This document shows, piece by piece, positions 9,117 through 20,250 of a DNA stretch of 64,000 bases (positions are counted from its first letter, which is position 1; every line of letters starts with the position of its first letter). Source of the stretch: Pectinophora gossypiella (taxonomy: Eukaryota > Arthropoda > Insecta > Lepidoptera > Gelechiidae). Where the stretch lies: positions 3,837,001 through 3,901,000 of the forward strand of contig NC_065423.1 in assembly GCF_024362695.1 (NCBI RefSeq), in the 5' to 3' direction. A program made the translations under genes and the position numbers. The notes beneath the pieces are model-generated. The model did not search any database. It was not told where the DNA came from and was given only the letters and a program-made list of their open reading frames with translations.

Positions 9117-9611
9117 TCAAATTTCATTATTTGTCTCTTCGGAACTGGTCCCACCTTCAGACTGACTTTGTCCGAGACTGCTCTGGCCAAGACCGCTAAA
9201 ACTCATAGGTCTCATCATGGCTTGGAAGGTACCAACTACCATCTGACTATTGCCGCCGGGAGCCTGTCTCTTGTAGAGTCTAGAGCCTCTCCAAGATGGT
9301 TCCATATCTTCATCCCTTGTAGGCTGTTTAAAATGATCGTAATTCTCGTCCTTAGCACCTGATTCATCAGCAGTAATCTTTTCAAGTTTTATATCATCAT
9401 CAAATCCACCTTCTAAATCCAATATAGCTTTAAGACTGTCACTAGTCGATATCAAGTTATCGATAAGAATCTGTTTGAAAGTTTTTATTTTGACGTCGTT
9501 TTCTTCGTTTTGAACGTCGAATTTGTTTATTTGCATGAAGTATTTTGTTGGAGCACTGTTGGTTCCGATCACAGTTGACAGGAGCAACACTAGAAGTGTC
9601 ATGTGTAACAT
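9117..9611 (-). CDS. Secreted protein with KR processing site, intronless, 164 aa
   Basis: Family not recognised. The ATG at 9611 is chosen because it has AAC before it (A at -3) and opens a clear signal peptide: MLHMTLLVLLLSTVIG, with likely cleavage after residue 20 (TNSA). A second ATG at residue 4 would also work. Residues 21-110 are acidic and lysine-rich with no cysteine, no further membrane segment and no repeats. A basic pair KR at 114-115 (RLYKR) is followed by QAPGGNSQ, giving a 49-residue Gln-, Ser- and Gly-rich C-terminal part with GLGQSSLGQSQ. The protein could be a prohormone-like or salivary/cocoon-type secreted product; there is no Gly-basic amidation site. Upstream at 9681-9690 tatttaatat could serve as a TATA-like box. 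It lies 2 kb beyond exon 1 of Gr-like gene 1 on the same strand and has different composition, so it is a separate gene. Confidence 0.65.
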   Translation of the reverse strand: MLHMTLLVLLLSTVIGTNSAPTKYFMQINKFDVQNEENDVKIKTFKQILIDNLISTSDSLKAILDLEGGFDDDIKLEKITADESGAKDENYDHFKQPTRDEDMEPSWRGSRLYKRQAPGGNSQMVVGTFQAMMRPMSFSGLGQSSLGQSQSEGGTSSEETNNEI

Positions 9612-9951
9612 GTTTGCACTTGTTCGTTGCAAGTCGATGTCTGGTATTCCAAGAAGTATGCCAATAGCGCAAGTGATGAATATTTAATATTTTGGCGATA
9701 ACTTATCAGTACAAGCGAGTTGCATTACTAGGCTAATGCAAATTGGTGATACTTATCCATAGCACGTTTTTTCACGTTAATATTTTTGCGCACTTTACGA
9801 CCTTTTTTTTATCACTGACAGACAGACACTCACGCTCGTTATTCTTATCGGGATGGCTAGAGGTCATTATGTTTTACTAGACTTCAAGGAATACACAGCC
9901 TTATGCATTTTACGTTTTTCTTTGCCCAGGGGAGTTAGTTACCTTGCAAAA

Positions 9952-10014
9952 GATTATGACAATCACGTCGATTCAATCGACTCACTCACTCACTAATTAT
10001 CGATTGTCATAATC
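9952..10014. repeat. Inverted repeat, 13-bp arms
   Basis: gattatgacaatc (9952-9964) faces gattgtcataatc (10002-10014) around a spacer with four ctca units. No further element limits seen. Confidence 0.5.
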
Positions 10015-10019
10015 GTTTA

Positions 10020-11350
10020 AATTTGTATAAGGCACCGGTTCACCTGAGAGCAGTTACCTACTGTGTTTTAAATTACTCTCAAATTCATTCATGGAAAAAA
10101 ATATAGGAAGATTAGACAGTGGGAATGTAAATGTTAAATATGCGGGGATAGATTAATTGTAAGCCCTCAAACAAATCCATGTCCGTGCTCTGAATTTCGA
10201 TGACCATAAGCGACTTGAAATTGTCCATCTTTCTACTTACGTGGACTACACACGTTATATAAAGTCCTACTATTTTTTTTTGCTTTATTTGGGACATCGA
10301 ACAATTGCACAATACAAAATTCTTAAACTAGGTTATGGAGAAAACAAAATTACGTTAAATATGCAACCAGCACCGAAAACCACAGCTTACTAAAGAAGGC
10401 CTGAGATGCAGAAGTCCCTAAGTCCACTTAGAGACTTTCTGATCTGAGGCCATAAACGTGCAGAGCATGTCAAAATTGTCTATGTACGTATTTCCTTTTT
10501 TTCTACAGGTGTCTAAGTCCGAAATACCAGAACAGCATTGGCAGCAAAATTTTTGATTTTGTGATCAAAAAGTCCCTTAGTAATAAAAAGGCACTAAGTA
10601 TACCTTATTTTAGCTAATAAGTCCTAATTACTGCTATTTTATATAGTAAAAGTGACTAAGTCCAACATATAGAAAAATAAAATCTTAAAAAATATAATCT
10701 GTGTTACAATAATTGTTGAGATATTTTGAATTGAAAATGTTTGGGGCAATTTTGATTGTAAAGGTGAAATTGATTCAGATAAAGTAGAATATAATAAATC
10801 ACATAAGCTGTTCAAGAAAATAATTAAAAGATTCTAATTTGAAATATTCAAAAAACAAACAACAAACAACAACAACAACAATTTGTTATTTAAGTAATTG
10901 TTTAATTTTGTTATTATGACTATTCATAATTTCATGATTCATGATTTGTGCCGGTGTGTTTTTAAATAAATAAATAAACAACAATAATATTTAATTCATT
11001 TATTTCACGTAGTTTTATATTATTCATATATTAATTTCAATATATTGATTAATGCAGTAAAGGCTTCCATAATATGTATTAGGTATTGTCAAATCTTACG
11101 TAATCAATAAGTAAATACGTATTTTTTTCTATCGGTTTTTCCATCAAATATGCAATATTATTTATTTAAATAATGCAACAGGAGAATATATACAATATTA
11201 CACTATACCTACCTGAACCTAAAAATATAAAAGCAAGAAAATCCACACTTTAGACGTTTCTGCGGCGTCGGGTGATTTGTGGCACTCTGTCAAAAAGTGC
11301 TCTGTGAAAAAGGTTTCACGTTTGGTGAATTGAGAGACTAAACCCTATTA
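10020..11350. other. AT-rich intergenic stretch
   Basis: No gene, SINE or MITE recognised. Low-complexity aacaacaac and aataaataaa tracts at 10855-10975. A decayed repetition of aagtccctaagt-like words at 10405-10660 is too diverged to call. Confidence 0.5.
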
Positions 11351-11353
11351 TGG

Positions 11354-11433
11354 GTTGTGGGGGGTTAAATGGCCACATTGAAGCAATTCATAGAAAAAAA
11401 AACAAATGTTAAATTGCAATATTGCTGTTTAGA
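11354..11433 (-). repeat. FB1 foldback arm
   Basis: ggggttaaatggccacattg, gaagcaattca and ttaaattgcaatattgctg match FB1 at 52.4 kb. It abuts Rep1. Confidence 0.6.
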
Positions 11434-11530
11434 TGAGGGACATTCCAGGCGACGTTCACCAAAAACAAAAAAAAAAGGGAGTTGTACAGCTTTAACGTGA
11501 TAACTACCTATTATCTTACTCTGGTACATA
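11433..11530 (-). repeat. Rep1 end fragment, reverse
   Basis: gatgagggacattccaggcg and ttgtacagctttaacgtg match the Rep1 3' end in reverse. Confidence 0.5.
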
Positions 11531-11579
11531 TTTATTCCGAAATACAGTGTAATCGCAGAAGCATATTATATTCAAATAA

Positions 11580-11850
11580 TTGTTGCTTGATATTTCGATC
11601 ACATTATTTATAGAATTATGTTGCTACCTATATTGCTTCTCTTTATTTTGATCAGAATATTAATGTGTGGAAGATGTAATTGTGCCTGGGGTAACAAAAA
11701 AGGGTCATCATTTATACCCAAAGACAAAGATAAAAGATGCATTATGTCTTTTATCCATGAAATTAGAAGGTTAAACGAAGATAAAACTGTACAGCGCCAT
11801 CTATCTATGTTTTAGAGAAACGTAGCCTGGAAAGTTTCTCATAGCTTCAG
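11580..11850 (+). repeat. Rep1, nearly complete copy
   Basis: Best-preserved copy: ttgcttctctttattttgat, ggaagatgtaattgtgcctg, tccatgaaattagaaggtt, tacagcgccatctatcta, gtagcctggaaag. No long ORF, no clear TIR. Together with the reversed piece at 11433-11530 it forms a loose head-to-head pair. Confidence 0.7.
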
Positions 11851-11869
11851 TGTAACCGTTTTAGACTCC

Positions 11870-12150
11870 TCGAAGTAAGCTGAGCAATGGCTTGGCAAGT
11901 CCGCCGACGCCGTGAAGTGGGGTGATAAACTCCTCTCGGGTTAACACGTTAGTGCCCGCCCCGCCTTCTCGAGATCTCCACGTGATTTCTGTGCGCCTGG
12001 TACCCGCGTTCCGTGAAACGAAAGATTTTTCGTGGAAAAATAAAGTTTGTGGAAAAAGGTTCCGATTTAAACATACTGAATGAAGTATGACGACATTAAA
12101 CTTTTAATTTTCGGCGATTCTTTAATATCCATGGGTAAGTAAAGTTTTTT
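11870..12150. other. GC-richer unassigned stretch
   Basis: Noticeably GC-rich between 11880 and 12010 against the AT-rich surroundings. No splice-bounded frame or known repeat could be supported. Confidence 0.4.
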
Positions 12151-12154
12151 TTAT

Positions 12155-12192
12155 TTATGTCCCACTGCTGGGCAAAGGCCTCCCTTCTCTTT
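12155..12192 (-). mobile_element. SINE1 3' scrap
   Basis: tatgtcccactgctgggca then aaggcctccc is the end of SINE1 in reverse. Nothing is recognised in 12193-12520. Confidence 0.6.
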
Positions 12193-12524
12193 CCAACCAT
12201 CGAGTTATTAGGTAGGTAGGGGTCTATTTATTTAGGTATTAATAGATAAATTATTGACAGTAAACAATATTTATTTTGACATTATCAGCGTTTTTGATGA
12301 GAATTTGATGATTGTTGTTAGGATTTTTTTTCCTACTTCATTGGACTTACAAACATTAGAAATCCGTACTTAAATATTAATAAGTACACAAAAGAAGTAT
12401 GTAAAGTAAGTGTAGATTTGTGCGTGTGTTTGAGTGAAATAAAAGAAATATGTTAACAAAACTGCATCTTATAAATAGGTGACGTTTCGTTATCTTCGTT
12501 CGCTTTACTTGACTCTTATTGTGG

Positions 12525-12800
12525 GGTCGTAGGTTCAGATCCAATAAGGGCCTAATATGTTTTCAACGTCATGTTTGGACCCCAAATCGTCATCAAGTTC
12601 TCAGCGGTGAAGGAAATCGTCGCGAGGAAACCCATATATCTACCTAATCTGTAATTGAGCTGGTTTTCCCTTCGGGTTGGAAGAAGGGTCAGACGGGCAG
12701 GCGCTTCTGTAATTTTACCGGACCTGTCAAATCTTCAGGTTGTGTAAGCAGACCTAGTGAGAATGGGATAATTTTGTAGGGAGGTGATGAATCTATGTAT
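12525..12800 (+). mobile_element. SINE3, diverged copy
   Basis: ctcagcggtgaaggaaatcg, ggttttcccttcgggttgg, ctgtcaaatcttcaggttg and a final gggaggtgatga follow the order of the copy at 28.1 kb. Confidence 0.7.
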
Positions 12801-13690
12801 CCTGCCTATGAAAAACCTTTCGCATTTTTGTTTATATGGATAATGTACATAAGTTTGACCAAAATCAAACTTAAAACGTTCACTTATTCACTGTCTATCA
12901 ATTGATGAGAAACAGAAAACAAAATAATAAAATTGCTAGTCGTTATAGCCGGAAAACAAACAATAAAAGGAAATTATTATTTCATTTCGGTCAACTTTCA
13001 TTTCTACTCTGTTCAAGCTAAATTTAGTTTTCCCCAAGGAAAGAGATAATAATTTTGGAATGTTATCTATGCGGGTCATTTGTACACTAATGCCAACGCC
13101 TTCGGATCTTTTTTGCTCACTTCTAGGCCGTATAAAGACTCTCATTACAAAATCTAAAAGACAACATGCCTGAGAATACCCAGTCGTCTCTTCATGATTG
13201 ATTTTGCGAATATAAGTAAACCAGATTTTAAGAAAAAATTCAAGACCTTTTTGTTAAATAAACTGTAACTGTTGCGAACTCTTCGCAGATTTTATAATCG
13301 TTTTACATGTTTTTTTTTTTATATTTCTTCTTTTATGACAACGTTTATTTATTATTTATTTATTTACGTTTTGAATATCTTGGTTTTCTTGGTTTTGTTT
13401 CTTACTTTCGTCTTGTTCTGGTTTGGTGAAAATACATTAAATAACTCTCTCATAAGCTAAGTATTTGTTATTCATTCATATAGTAATACAGTCCACTCAT
13501 AGTAACCTCACAAAAATTTCCTTTTTATAAATATTAGAATAGACTAGATATAGAACTCTAGATAAGCTGTTTAATTTGTACAGGGTGTTTAAGCTCGCCA
13601 ACAAAGTGTTTTGCAGTTTGGCGAAACATAATTTTTAGTGTATATTTTTTGAATAAATAAATTGAAAAAATTGGATTTTGATCAAAAGAA
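12801..13690. other. Intergenic stretch, no feature recognised
   Basis: A 69-codon frame on the minus strand (12936-13145) has no signal peptide, no known domain and no splice context and is not called. 13272-13460 is T-rich low complexity. Confidence 0.45.
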
Positions 13691-13694
13691 CGAA

Positions 13695-13845
13695 CGTCTA
13701 AAGCTCTGTTCACAGGGTTTTCTTGCAGCTACTTTTCCTCGGCTATACAGGTTGTGAGAAGCTGCAGTTTTAGGCGGATGATCTATTAGACAAAAAATAT
13801 ATTTAAGTATGTAAAAAATACGATTCAATGTGAAACTAAGTTAGG
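13695..13845 (+). mobile_element. CR1/Jockey-like LINE 3' UTR
   Basis: ttcttgcagctacttttcct, cggctatacaggttgtgaga and agctgcagttttaggcggat match the LINE tails at 15.25 and 21.7 kb. Confidence 0.65.
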
Positions 13846-13863
13846 TACGTACAAGCAAATTAC

Positions 13864-14197
13864 ATAACATAAACTGCCTATATACGTCCCACTGCTGGGC
13901 ACAGGCCTCCCCTCAATCAACCGGAGGGGGTATGGAGCATACTCCACCACGCTGCTCCACTGCGGGTTGGTGGAGGTGTTTTTACGGCTAATAGCCGGGA
14001 CCAACGGCTTAACGTGCCCTCCGAAGCACGGAATCATCTTACTTTTTGGGACAATCAGGTGATTCAAGCCTGAAAAGTCCTTACCAAACAAAGGACAGTC
14101 TCACAAAGTGATTTCGACAATGTCCCCATCGGGAATCGAACCCGGACCTCCAGATCGTGAGCCTAACGCTCTAACCACTAGACCACGGAGGCTGCTG
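13864..14197 (-). mobile_element. SINE1, full length, 13-bp duplication
   Basis: Complete SINE1 on the minus strand, tRNA-like head at 14120-14195. It is bounded on both sides by acaagcaaattac (13851-13863 and 14198-14210), a perfect target-site duplication, so the insertion is young. It landed beside the LINE tail. Confidence 0.9.
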
Positions 14198-14289
14198 ACA
14201 AGCAAATTACTTAATTAAAAATTAATTATCTCTAGAATAAACGATGTTCTGAGTTTTGTTTTCCTTCTTTACTCTACCGGTTTGAAATT

Positions 14290-14400
14290 AGTTTTTACCC
14301 GACTGCGGCAAAGCAAAAAGGAGGGTTATGTGTTTGACCGCTATATATGTATGTATATGTGTATGCACGTCTGTTCCAACCTAACTTCTATACCACTTGT
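14290..14400 (+). repeat. Interspersed repeat fragment
   Basis: tttttacccgactgcggcaa and aggagggttatgtgtttgac, then a TATG-rich part. I recognise the opening block as common in lepidopteran genomes; class not certain. 14401-14800 shows nothing else. Confidence 0.4.
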
Positions 14401-14811
14401 CAGAAGTTAACAAATGAGATGTCACTAGAAGAGTCTTGATTGTCCGGTGGTTATAGGCTATGTGACGTCACGCTAAATACAAGGTGGCGCCCTCTATACG
14501 GCATAAACTGAGGACGAAAAACATTTCTTTTTGAATAGTAGTGTGTTGGGTATCAAATGCACATTTCAAATATGTATATATTACTAGCTCTTGTACTCGA
14601 TAATTAACGCAATTGATAAAATCACTGCTCAGGCATGTTTTATCTCCAAATCTTGCACAAAACACGTATCGGAAGCAGGTTATCTTAATAAATAAGACCC
14701 CAAAATAAATAAAAGTAAAAGTTTAAACACTAAAACCCGAGTACGGAAAAAACACGCTCTAAAAAGTATAATTTTTTTGTTAATATTTGAAAGAATTAAT
14801 CAAGATTGGTG

Positions 14812-15030
14812 GGATGATAGCGATAAGCGCTGAATGAGGGAAAACGCTGACCACGCCGGCGTGGTCAGTATCGGGGTCCTGAAGTGTTTGTTGCCGCGAG
14901 TTGATTGGCCGCCTCTATGGCTAGAGTAATGGAGCCGTCAAGATCGTTAATGACGTCCTTCGGACGCTGGTACTTTTCAGTACCTTCCCTAAGCGGGATG
15001 TATGCGGAAGCCGTAACTACCAGGGGAAAT
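14812..15030 (-). repeat. Rep2 fragment
   Basis: Reverse of the 7.5-7.7 kb copy: ccacgccggcgtggtcagt, gaccccgat in reverse, and ccgtaactaccagggg at the end. Confidence 0.65.
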
Positions 15031-15164
15031 AAACGATGTAAATATAAATATTTGTTAGGTTAGGATAATACGTACAAGAACGTTAGATTTTGTGATGTTG
15101 ACGGGTATTATTTTTTTATTATCGAAATAAACGACTATGGTTATAACGGTTTAAGAACGGATAA

Positions 15165-15405
15165 CCTCCTTCCTGATATTAGGCAGTTAAATTACTCAAT
15201 TGTATAACAATATTTTATGTTTATTTATTTTTTAAAGAACGTGTAGGGCCCTGTGCCGAGGTTTTTCTTGCAGCTTCTTTTCCCCGGCTATACAGGTTTT
15301 GAGAAGCTGCAGTAGTTTTAGGCGGATGAGTCGTTGGTTATGTAAAAATTGACGATTCAAAGTGTAACTATGTTACCTGCTGAATAAAGATATTTTTGAT
15401 TTTTT
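15165..15405 (+). mobile_element. CR1/Jockey-like LINE 3' end
   Basis: Shares gatattaggcagttaaatta, ttttccccggctatacaggt and gctgaataaagatatttttg with the longer copy at 21.6-21.8 and 24.87 kb. Confidence 0.7.
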
Positions 15406-15744
15406 GAATTTTTTTGAAGTCCGTTTAAACATCTTTTGATGGCAGTGTGCTCCACATAATAGGTATAGTATTAACATAGGTTGGATTCTAATTTAACAAA
15501 AGGTCTTCATAAGAGGTCTCTCACGTTGAAATATAATACTCTTTGGGGTCGATAAGTGTCTACTACGTGCGGTCAACACAGGTGATGTCACTTAATGGTG
15601 TCTAAAGGAAAGTTACGGGAAAATGAGAGTTTTATAAATATGATCCCATCTTACCATCTGTAAGTATGTCAATCAATACTTACACCATGCGGGTGTAAGT
15701 ATTGATTGCATTTTATTTAACACACATAATTAGGTTCTGTACTA

Positions 15745-15915
15745 GGTTCAGAGAGGTGGAGGACAGGAGTCCTAGTACGGCTTTGAAATAGACTACTCTG
15801 GGCGCCATCCCACTTGCGTCAGACAGAGTACTGCGGGGCGGAAAGCAAGAGGGAAACCACTGTCCTACGCATGGAGAATGCTACACCGACAAGAACGTGG
15901 CTCTTAAATTAGTAA
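15745..15915 (+). mobile_element. RTE-like LINE 3' fragments
   Basis: gtggaggacaggagtcctag, gactactctgggcgccatcc and aatgctacaccgacaagaac are parts of endonuclease-RT type LINE ends; the last block recurs at 17.25 and 57.1 kb. 15406-15744 and 15916-16055 hold nothing else recognised. Confidence 0.5.
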
Positions 15916-16055
15916 TGGTGAAATAATATAATCGACAGAAATGGATAAGTACTACTTAAATTTTTGGTCTTTAAATAGCAATGTTCAAACTTCTGTAGAG
16001 ATATTTAGACCAGGGTTGGTGAGGTCGGTTGTTGAACTCTTGAAATTAGTGATGC

Positions 16056-16275
16056 CTAGGTTCAAGATAAATTATGAAATTCTGATTACTAAATAAAGAC
16101 AGATAAACATTATTTTTTTTCTATTTAACTTATTTATGAATTTTAATCAAAAAAAAACGTAATAATAAGTCCGACATTTTATCTCGTTCGTCTATGACGT
16201 CACAGTGTGCTTTTTCATACAAATTCCATGGTGATTTCGTGTTTTGACGTTCTGTAAAAAGTAACTGATTAAGAC
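16056..16275 (+). mobile_element. MITE3 copy
   Basis: Contains attctgattactaaataaag, ctatgacgtcacagtgtgct, ttttcatacaaattccatgg and gttttgacgttctgtaaaaa, matching (in reverse) the copies at 40.75 and 42.84 kb. Confidence 0.6.
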
Positions 16276-16565
16276 TGAGTAAGATTAAAAGTCCGAAATT
16301 AACGATTATTGAAAAGAAAATGGACTTTTAGGATCATCACTTGGTAAATCTTAGAATTTACTGTTCTTCAGCCTTTGTACCGTAACACATACCAACATAA
16401 AAAAAACAAACGTAAGTAGTACATCGCCCGTAAGGGATACGTACATCGCCCGTAGTACGCCCGTAAGGGATAAGGAGCATTGACGCTGCTCCATTGAGGA
16501 TCAAACTGGCTATTACGTTGTTTTTATTATTCTTTTACTTCGAGGGGTCCGAAACATAAGAGCGA
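16276..16565. other. Intergenic stretch with short tandem duplication
   Basis: acatcgcccgtaagggatac is nearly duplicated at 16423-16470 (acatcgcccgta, cgcccgtaagggata). Nothing else recognised. Confidence 0.4.
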
Positions 16566-16568
16566 ATG

Positions 16569-16813
16569 TCAGTAGTTCGATGAATGCTTATTAAACTGAA
16601 ATATTTTTAGAATTATATTTCTAACGAACAATCCTTCTTTCGAGTCAACTTTGTATCGAACCCCTCCTTGCCCGATGAACGCTTGACCGAAGCATTTATC
16701 GAACAACTGGAATCGAAATATCAGTTATTCGATGAATGCTTCAGTCAAGCGTTCGTCGGGCAAGGAAAAATCGAAAAATATTTCAGTTGAAAAAGCATTC
16801 ATCGAACTACTGA
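16569..16813. mobile_element. Foldback MITE, 245 bp
   Basis: It starts tcagtagttcgatgaatgct and ends agcattcatcgaactactga. A second inner pair, ttgcccgatgaacgcttgac facing gtcaagcgttcgtcgggcaa, makes a nested hairpin. No ORF. Confidence 0.75.
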
Positions 16814-16883
16814 AATTACGACTTAAGTTACAGACCATTATAAATTCATGTAGAAAAACCTTTTCTAATAAAATAAATACAAA

Positions 16884-17295
16884 TATGGATGTGAAACTTG
16901 GACACTGACACAGAAGGACAGAGAGAGACTCGAGGCCTTTGAAATGTGGTGTTGGAGGAGGATGGAAAGAATAAGTTGGACAGAAAGGGTTATAAATGAG
17001 GAAGTGCTAGTAAGAGTAAGGGAAAAGAGACAAATACTGAGAATTATTGAGGACAGAAGAGGCAAGATGATTGGACACCTAATAAGACACGACGAATTTA
17101 TTAAAAACATCATAGAAGGAAAGCTAGAAGGAAAGAGAGGAAGGGGAAGACCAAGAAGAGCTTACATGGAACAGATTAAAGAAAAGGTTAACGTCGTGTC
17201 TTATAGGGAAGTCAAGGAATTGGCCTTTGATAGACTGGAATGGAAAATGCTACACCGACAAGAGCGTGGCTCTTAAATTGATGATGATGAATAAA
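16884..17295 (+). mobile_element. RTE-like LINE, C-terminal RT fragment
   Basis: An open frame of 110 codons from 16944 to 17276 encodes the end of an endonuclease-reverse-transcriptase polyprotein: MWCWRRMERISWTERVINEE, RRGKMIGHLIRHDEF, KRGRGRPRRAYMEQIKEKV, LHRQERGS. The frame extends upstream to about 16884 (MDVKLGH-like region out of frame). It ends with a gatgatgatga tail typical of a LINE 3' end. The catalytic RT palm is missing, so this is a 5'-truncated copy. Frame intact, hence fairly young. Diverged copies at 35.0 and 56.9 kb. Confidence 0.8.
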
Positions 17296-17341
17296 ATACA
17301 ATACCTCGGCGTTATTCGTAAGTTGCGTATGAGGGGTTAAA

Positions 17342-17735
17342 TCAATCAAATATACTTTATTGCACAGAACTAAATTTCAACAATCAGACATAATCGAAGC
17401 GATGCGCTTCCTTTCTAGCAAGGACGCGCGACAGCCCTAACGGCATCCTGAGGGCGTTGGTGGACCGGTGGGACTCGCCTTTTCTTAAGGTGTGGATAGG
17501 CCGCCATACCGCATAGAACCACTTCGTTTTTATTTATTGATTTTTAATTTTAAATTGTTTATTTTGTAATTTGAATTTGATTTTTACTACATATTTTAAT
17601 TGTTTGTGGTATCTTTTTAATGTATGGATTTTTAAATCTGAAATAAACGATATATTATTATTATTATTATTATTATAATACATGAATACAATAAAATTTG
17701 GGCGGCCTTATTGCTCTAGAGCTATTTCTTTCTTT
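17342..17735 (-). mobile_element. LINE 3' tail (reverse) split by another retroposed unit
   Basis: The outer parts aaatatactttattgcacag and aatttgggcggccttattgc belong to one reversed LINE tail, as seen unbroken at 32.83-32.95 kb. Inserted at about 17391-17675 is a unit ending aaataaacgatatattatta, a polyA-signal/microsatellite tail of a second element. Confidence 0.55.
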
Positions 17736-17880
17736 TTTTAAATAAGCGAAATCGAAGCAATTCAGCAAAAGTCATTTGACATTTGCTCGTACGTACTACA
17801 AAAGTAAGTGCACAATGACAACAAACATCAAAATTTTGTTTAGATGAATTGCTTCGAAGTAGCTAAAAAAATATATTCAA
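17735..17880. repeat. FB1 foldback, short copy
   Basis: gaagcaattcagcaaaagtc and gatgaattgcttcgaagtag form the arms; the interior shares catttgctcgtacgtac and aagtaagtgcacaatgac with FB1 at 52.4 kb. Confidence 0.55.
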
Positions 17881-18970
17881 AATTATTTATTTATTCTTCA
17901 AAATTGGTTGACGTAGTTAGCGCTTTTTGAACGTCAAAAATTAAATTACGTATTGTCACAGACAAGCGCCATCTAGCGAAAACGGGATGTAACTTTTTTA
18001 TCATAAAACAAAAGAAAAACAATAGAAACAAAAATGGAGTCACAAGAACGACGACGTTTTTTTTCCCGCTCCTTATATTTATTTTATACAACCAAATATA
18101 TCCATATTATTTACCTATTTCTTCACGTATTATGTAACTGGCTGTGAAACTATTACCACATCGAAAGCTCTATGTTTTTTAACCCCTCAGGTTTTTTTTT
18201 ATTAGATTTGTATTCTACACGAATGCACTCTAAATGTACCGTATGCATACACCGTTAAATCTTTACAAAGTAGAGTTCTTAACCAACAAACTTCGTTCCG
18301 TATTTCTCAAGTTATTTGCGAACCAACGAAAGGACAGACTTTAAATGTAGATAGGATTATCCGAGCTTTGAGCGTCGATTTCATGGTCACATTACTTTGT
18401 GGACTAAGTCCAGGGATCCAATGTAATTCCAGACTGCAATTGGTATTGGTTTAGTTATCAGTCGCTCAAAGGATCGGGTGTAAAATTTTGATGCATTTTG
18501 ATGTGGAGCATCAAAAGCGGATGCAAGTTGTCTTCAGATTATTTGAGGCTTTGCTCACCCTTTAGGGCTAACTGACGTAAGCTAATTTATATATGCATTA
18601 AATAAATACATTAAGTACATGTATACAGAAAGTGTCACTAGGTCGCAGACAGCCTACTTTCTCTTTGTGGGTTTCCTCGAGCATTTCTCGGGTAGGAAGA
18701 TTTCGTGCACGTGATTATGGTGTTCCATTGCTATTTCAAGGAGTATAAAGTTTATAATTAAATTAGACAGACTATTATTACACAAATGTAATTGGCTCGA
18801 AAAGTGATTTTGGTTTCCATAATTGGTATTGGATAGGTTAGGTGATTGATTTACTAGAGGCGAACAAACAACCCGCCTTTCTGTATTACTACATTTTATT
18901 ATTTCATTAAACTTCTATAGCAACAGGCACTTCAAATTGTCTACCGTCGCCTTTGAATAAGGAATAATTT
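17881..18970. other. Intergenic stretch, no feature recognised
   Basis: A minus-strand frame at 17891-18091 is hydrophobic but T-rich low complexity and is not called. No SINE or MITE identified. Confidence 0.45.
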
Positions 18971-18974
18971 TGTA

Positions 18975-19062
18975 ATTTATAGTCAGGGCCCTTTGGCTCA
19001 ATAATAACCCTGACACCAGGGTTGGTGAGGTTGGTAATTGACCTTACAACCCAACCCGTAAT
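18975..19062 (+). mobile_element. SINE2, 3' end
   Basis: ccctgacaccagggttggtg and the caacccaacccg-type end match the SINE2 tail. Confidence 0.65.
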
Positions 19063-19104
19063 GAGATGGCCTAACACTTGACATTTAGCCATAACTTACT
19101 AAAA

Positions 19105-19316
19105 TTATAAATGTGAAAGTTTGTGAGTATGGATGTTTGGATGTTTGTTACTCTTTCACGCAAAAACTACTGAATGGATTTTAATGAAACTTTACAATAA
19201 TGTAGCTTACGCATCAGAATAACACACAGGCTTTAACAATTAAAAAAATCGGAAATTATTACCGCGGAAAGCGAAATCCATGCGGACGAAATCGCGGACG
19301 CTAGTGTATACGTATA
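19105..19316. mobile_element. Non-autonomous Helitron-like (Lep1-type) fragment
   Basis: gtgaaagtttgtgagtatgg, cacgcaaaaactactgaatg and a final cgcggacgctagt resemble the Lep1-type elements widespread in moths, whose termini include cgcgg and ctagt. Assignment rests on recall of those ends. Confidence 0.45.
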
Positions 19317-20130
19317 CATATATGGTGAAATTAGAGCTGTTATTAAGATTTTAGTCCGTACCCTACGAATAAATAACCGTACCACTTTGATACTACGTAG
19401 ATTTTTCATAAAGAAATTCTATTTATAATTATTTATTAATCGTTATATTTTAAATATTAAGATCAATATTGTTTTTAAAGTTGTTAATTTCTGTCATATA
19501 TTTTTTGTTCATTTTTATTAATTTTATATTAATGTTTATTAGGTTTTTTAAGGAACTTTGTTTTTCCATCATCGCATTGGGTCCGCCTGTAATGGTGATG
19601 TGTTTGTGCTGTTAGATATATAAGTACTTAAATAAATAAATTTGTAGTTTAGTTTCTATACCACCATAGGTATTATGGGATACTTCAAGGCTAGGGTGAA
19701 TAGGCATTTGCTAGGTAAGTGTGATCAAACGCGACCCTGTTATATTATAAAAAAAGCGGTGCAAAGCATATAATTTTTCTTCTTTTTTGACGTGGCTTAT
19801 TGTAATGTTTGTCTCAGATAGCGTTGACTACTTGGCCGAATAATTGTGGAGCGCTGAGCGTGTCCACTTGGGCCCTCGGCCATACAAAGCCATGTACTTG
19901 TATTGAATATGTAATGTAATGTTTACAATACCTCCAGTACATTGTGTGATAAATCGTTGTTATTTATTTGTGTTTGTCAAATCTAGGAATTTCATCGATA
20001 GCAGTTGTTATAATGTTTATTGTGTTCTGTTTGTTGTTTGAACTTTCAAGTGACGGGGTACAGGGACCGCGCTAAGTACCAGGCAAACATGGAATGTGTA
20101 GGGGTTTTATAACTTACGATGATGTGGGAC
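19317..20130. other. Intergenic stretch with Rep2 scrap
   Basis: 19790-19895 carries a decayed Rep2 (tgacgtggcttattgtaatg, gactacttggccgaataatt, gagcgctgagcg). Rest AT-rich without recognised features. Confidence 0.45.
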
Positions 20131-20137
20131 TCTTATA

Positions 20138-20250
20138 CAGGGAGTTAGTGACGTAGCGAGCACTGAGGGGGATGATTCAGACCATGATTCTGAGTTAATA
20201 TCAAGTGGAATTTCCCGTCGCAAAAGTCGTGTATTCTTTTTATATTTAAG
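20138..20250 (+). mobile_element. MITE1, left half
   Basis: agtgacgtagcgagcactga and gggggatgattcagaccatg then tcaagtggaatttcccgtcg: one arm of MITE1; the other arm is missing. Confidence 0.7.

Noticed and set aside
12936..13145. 69-codon minus-strand frame
   Set aside because: No signal peptide, domain, splice context or second copy; length is expected by chance.
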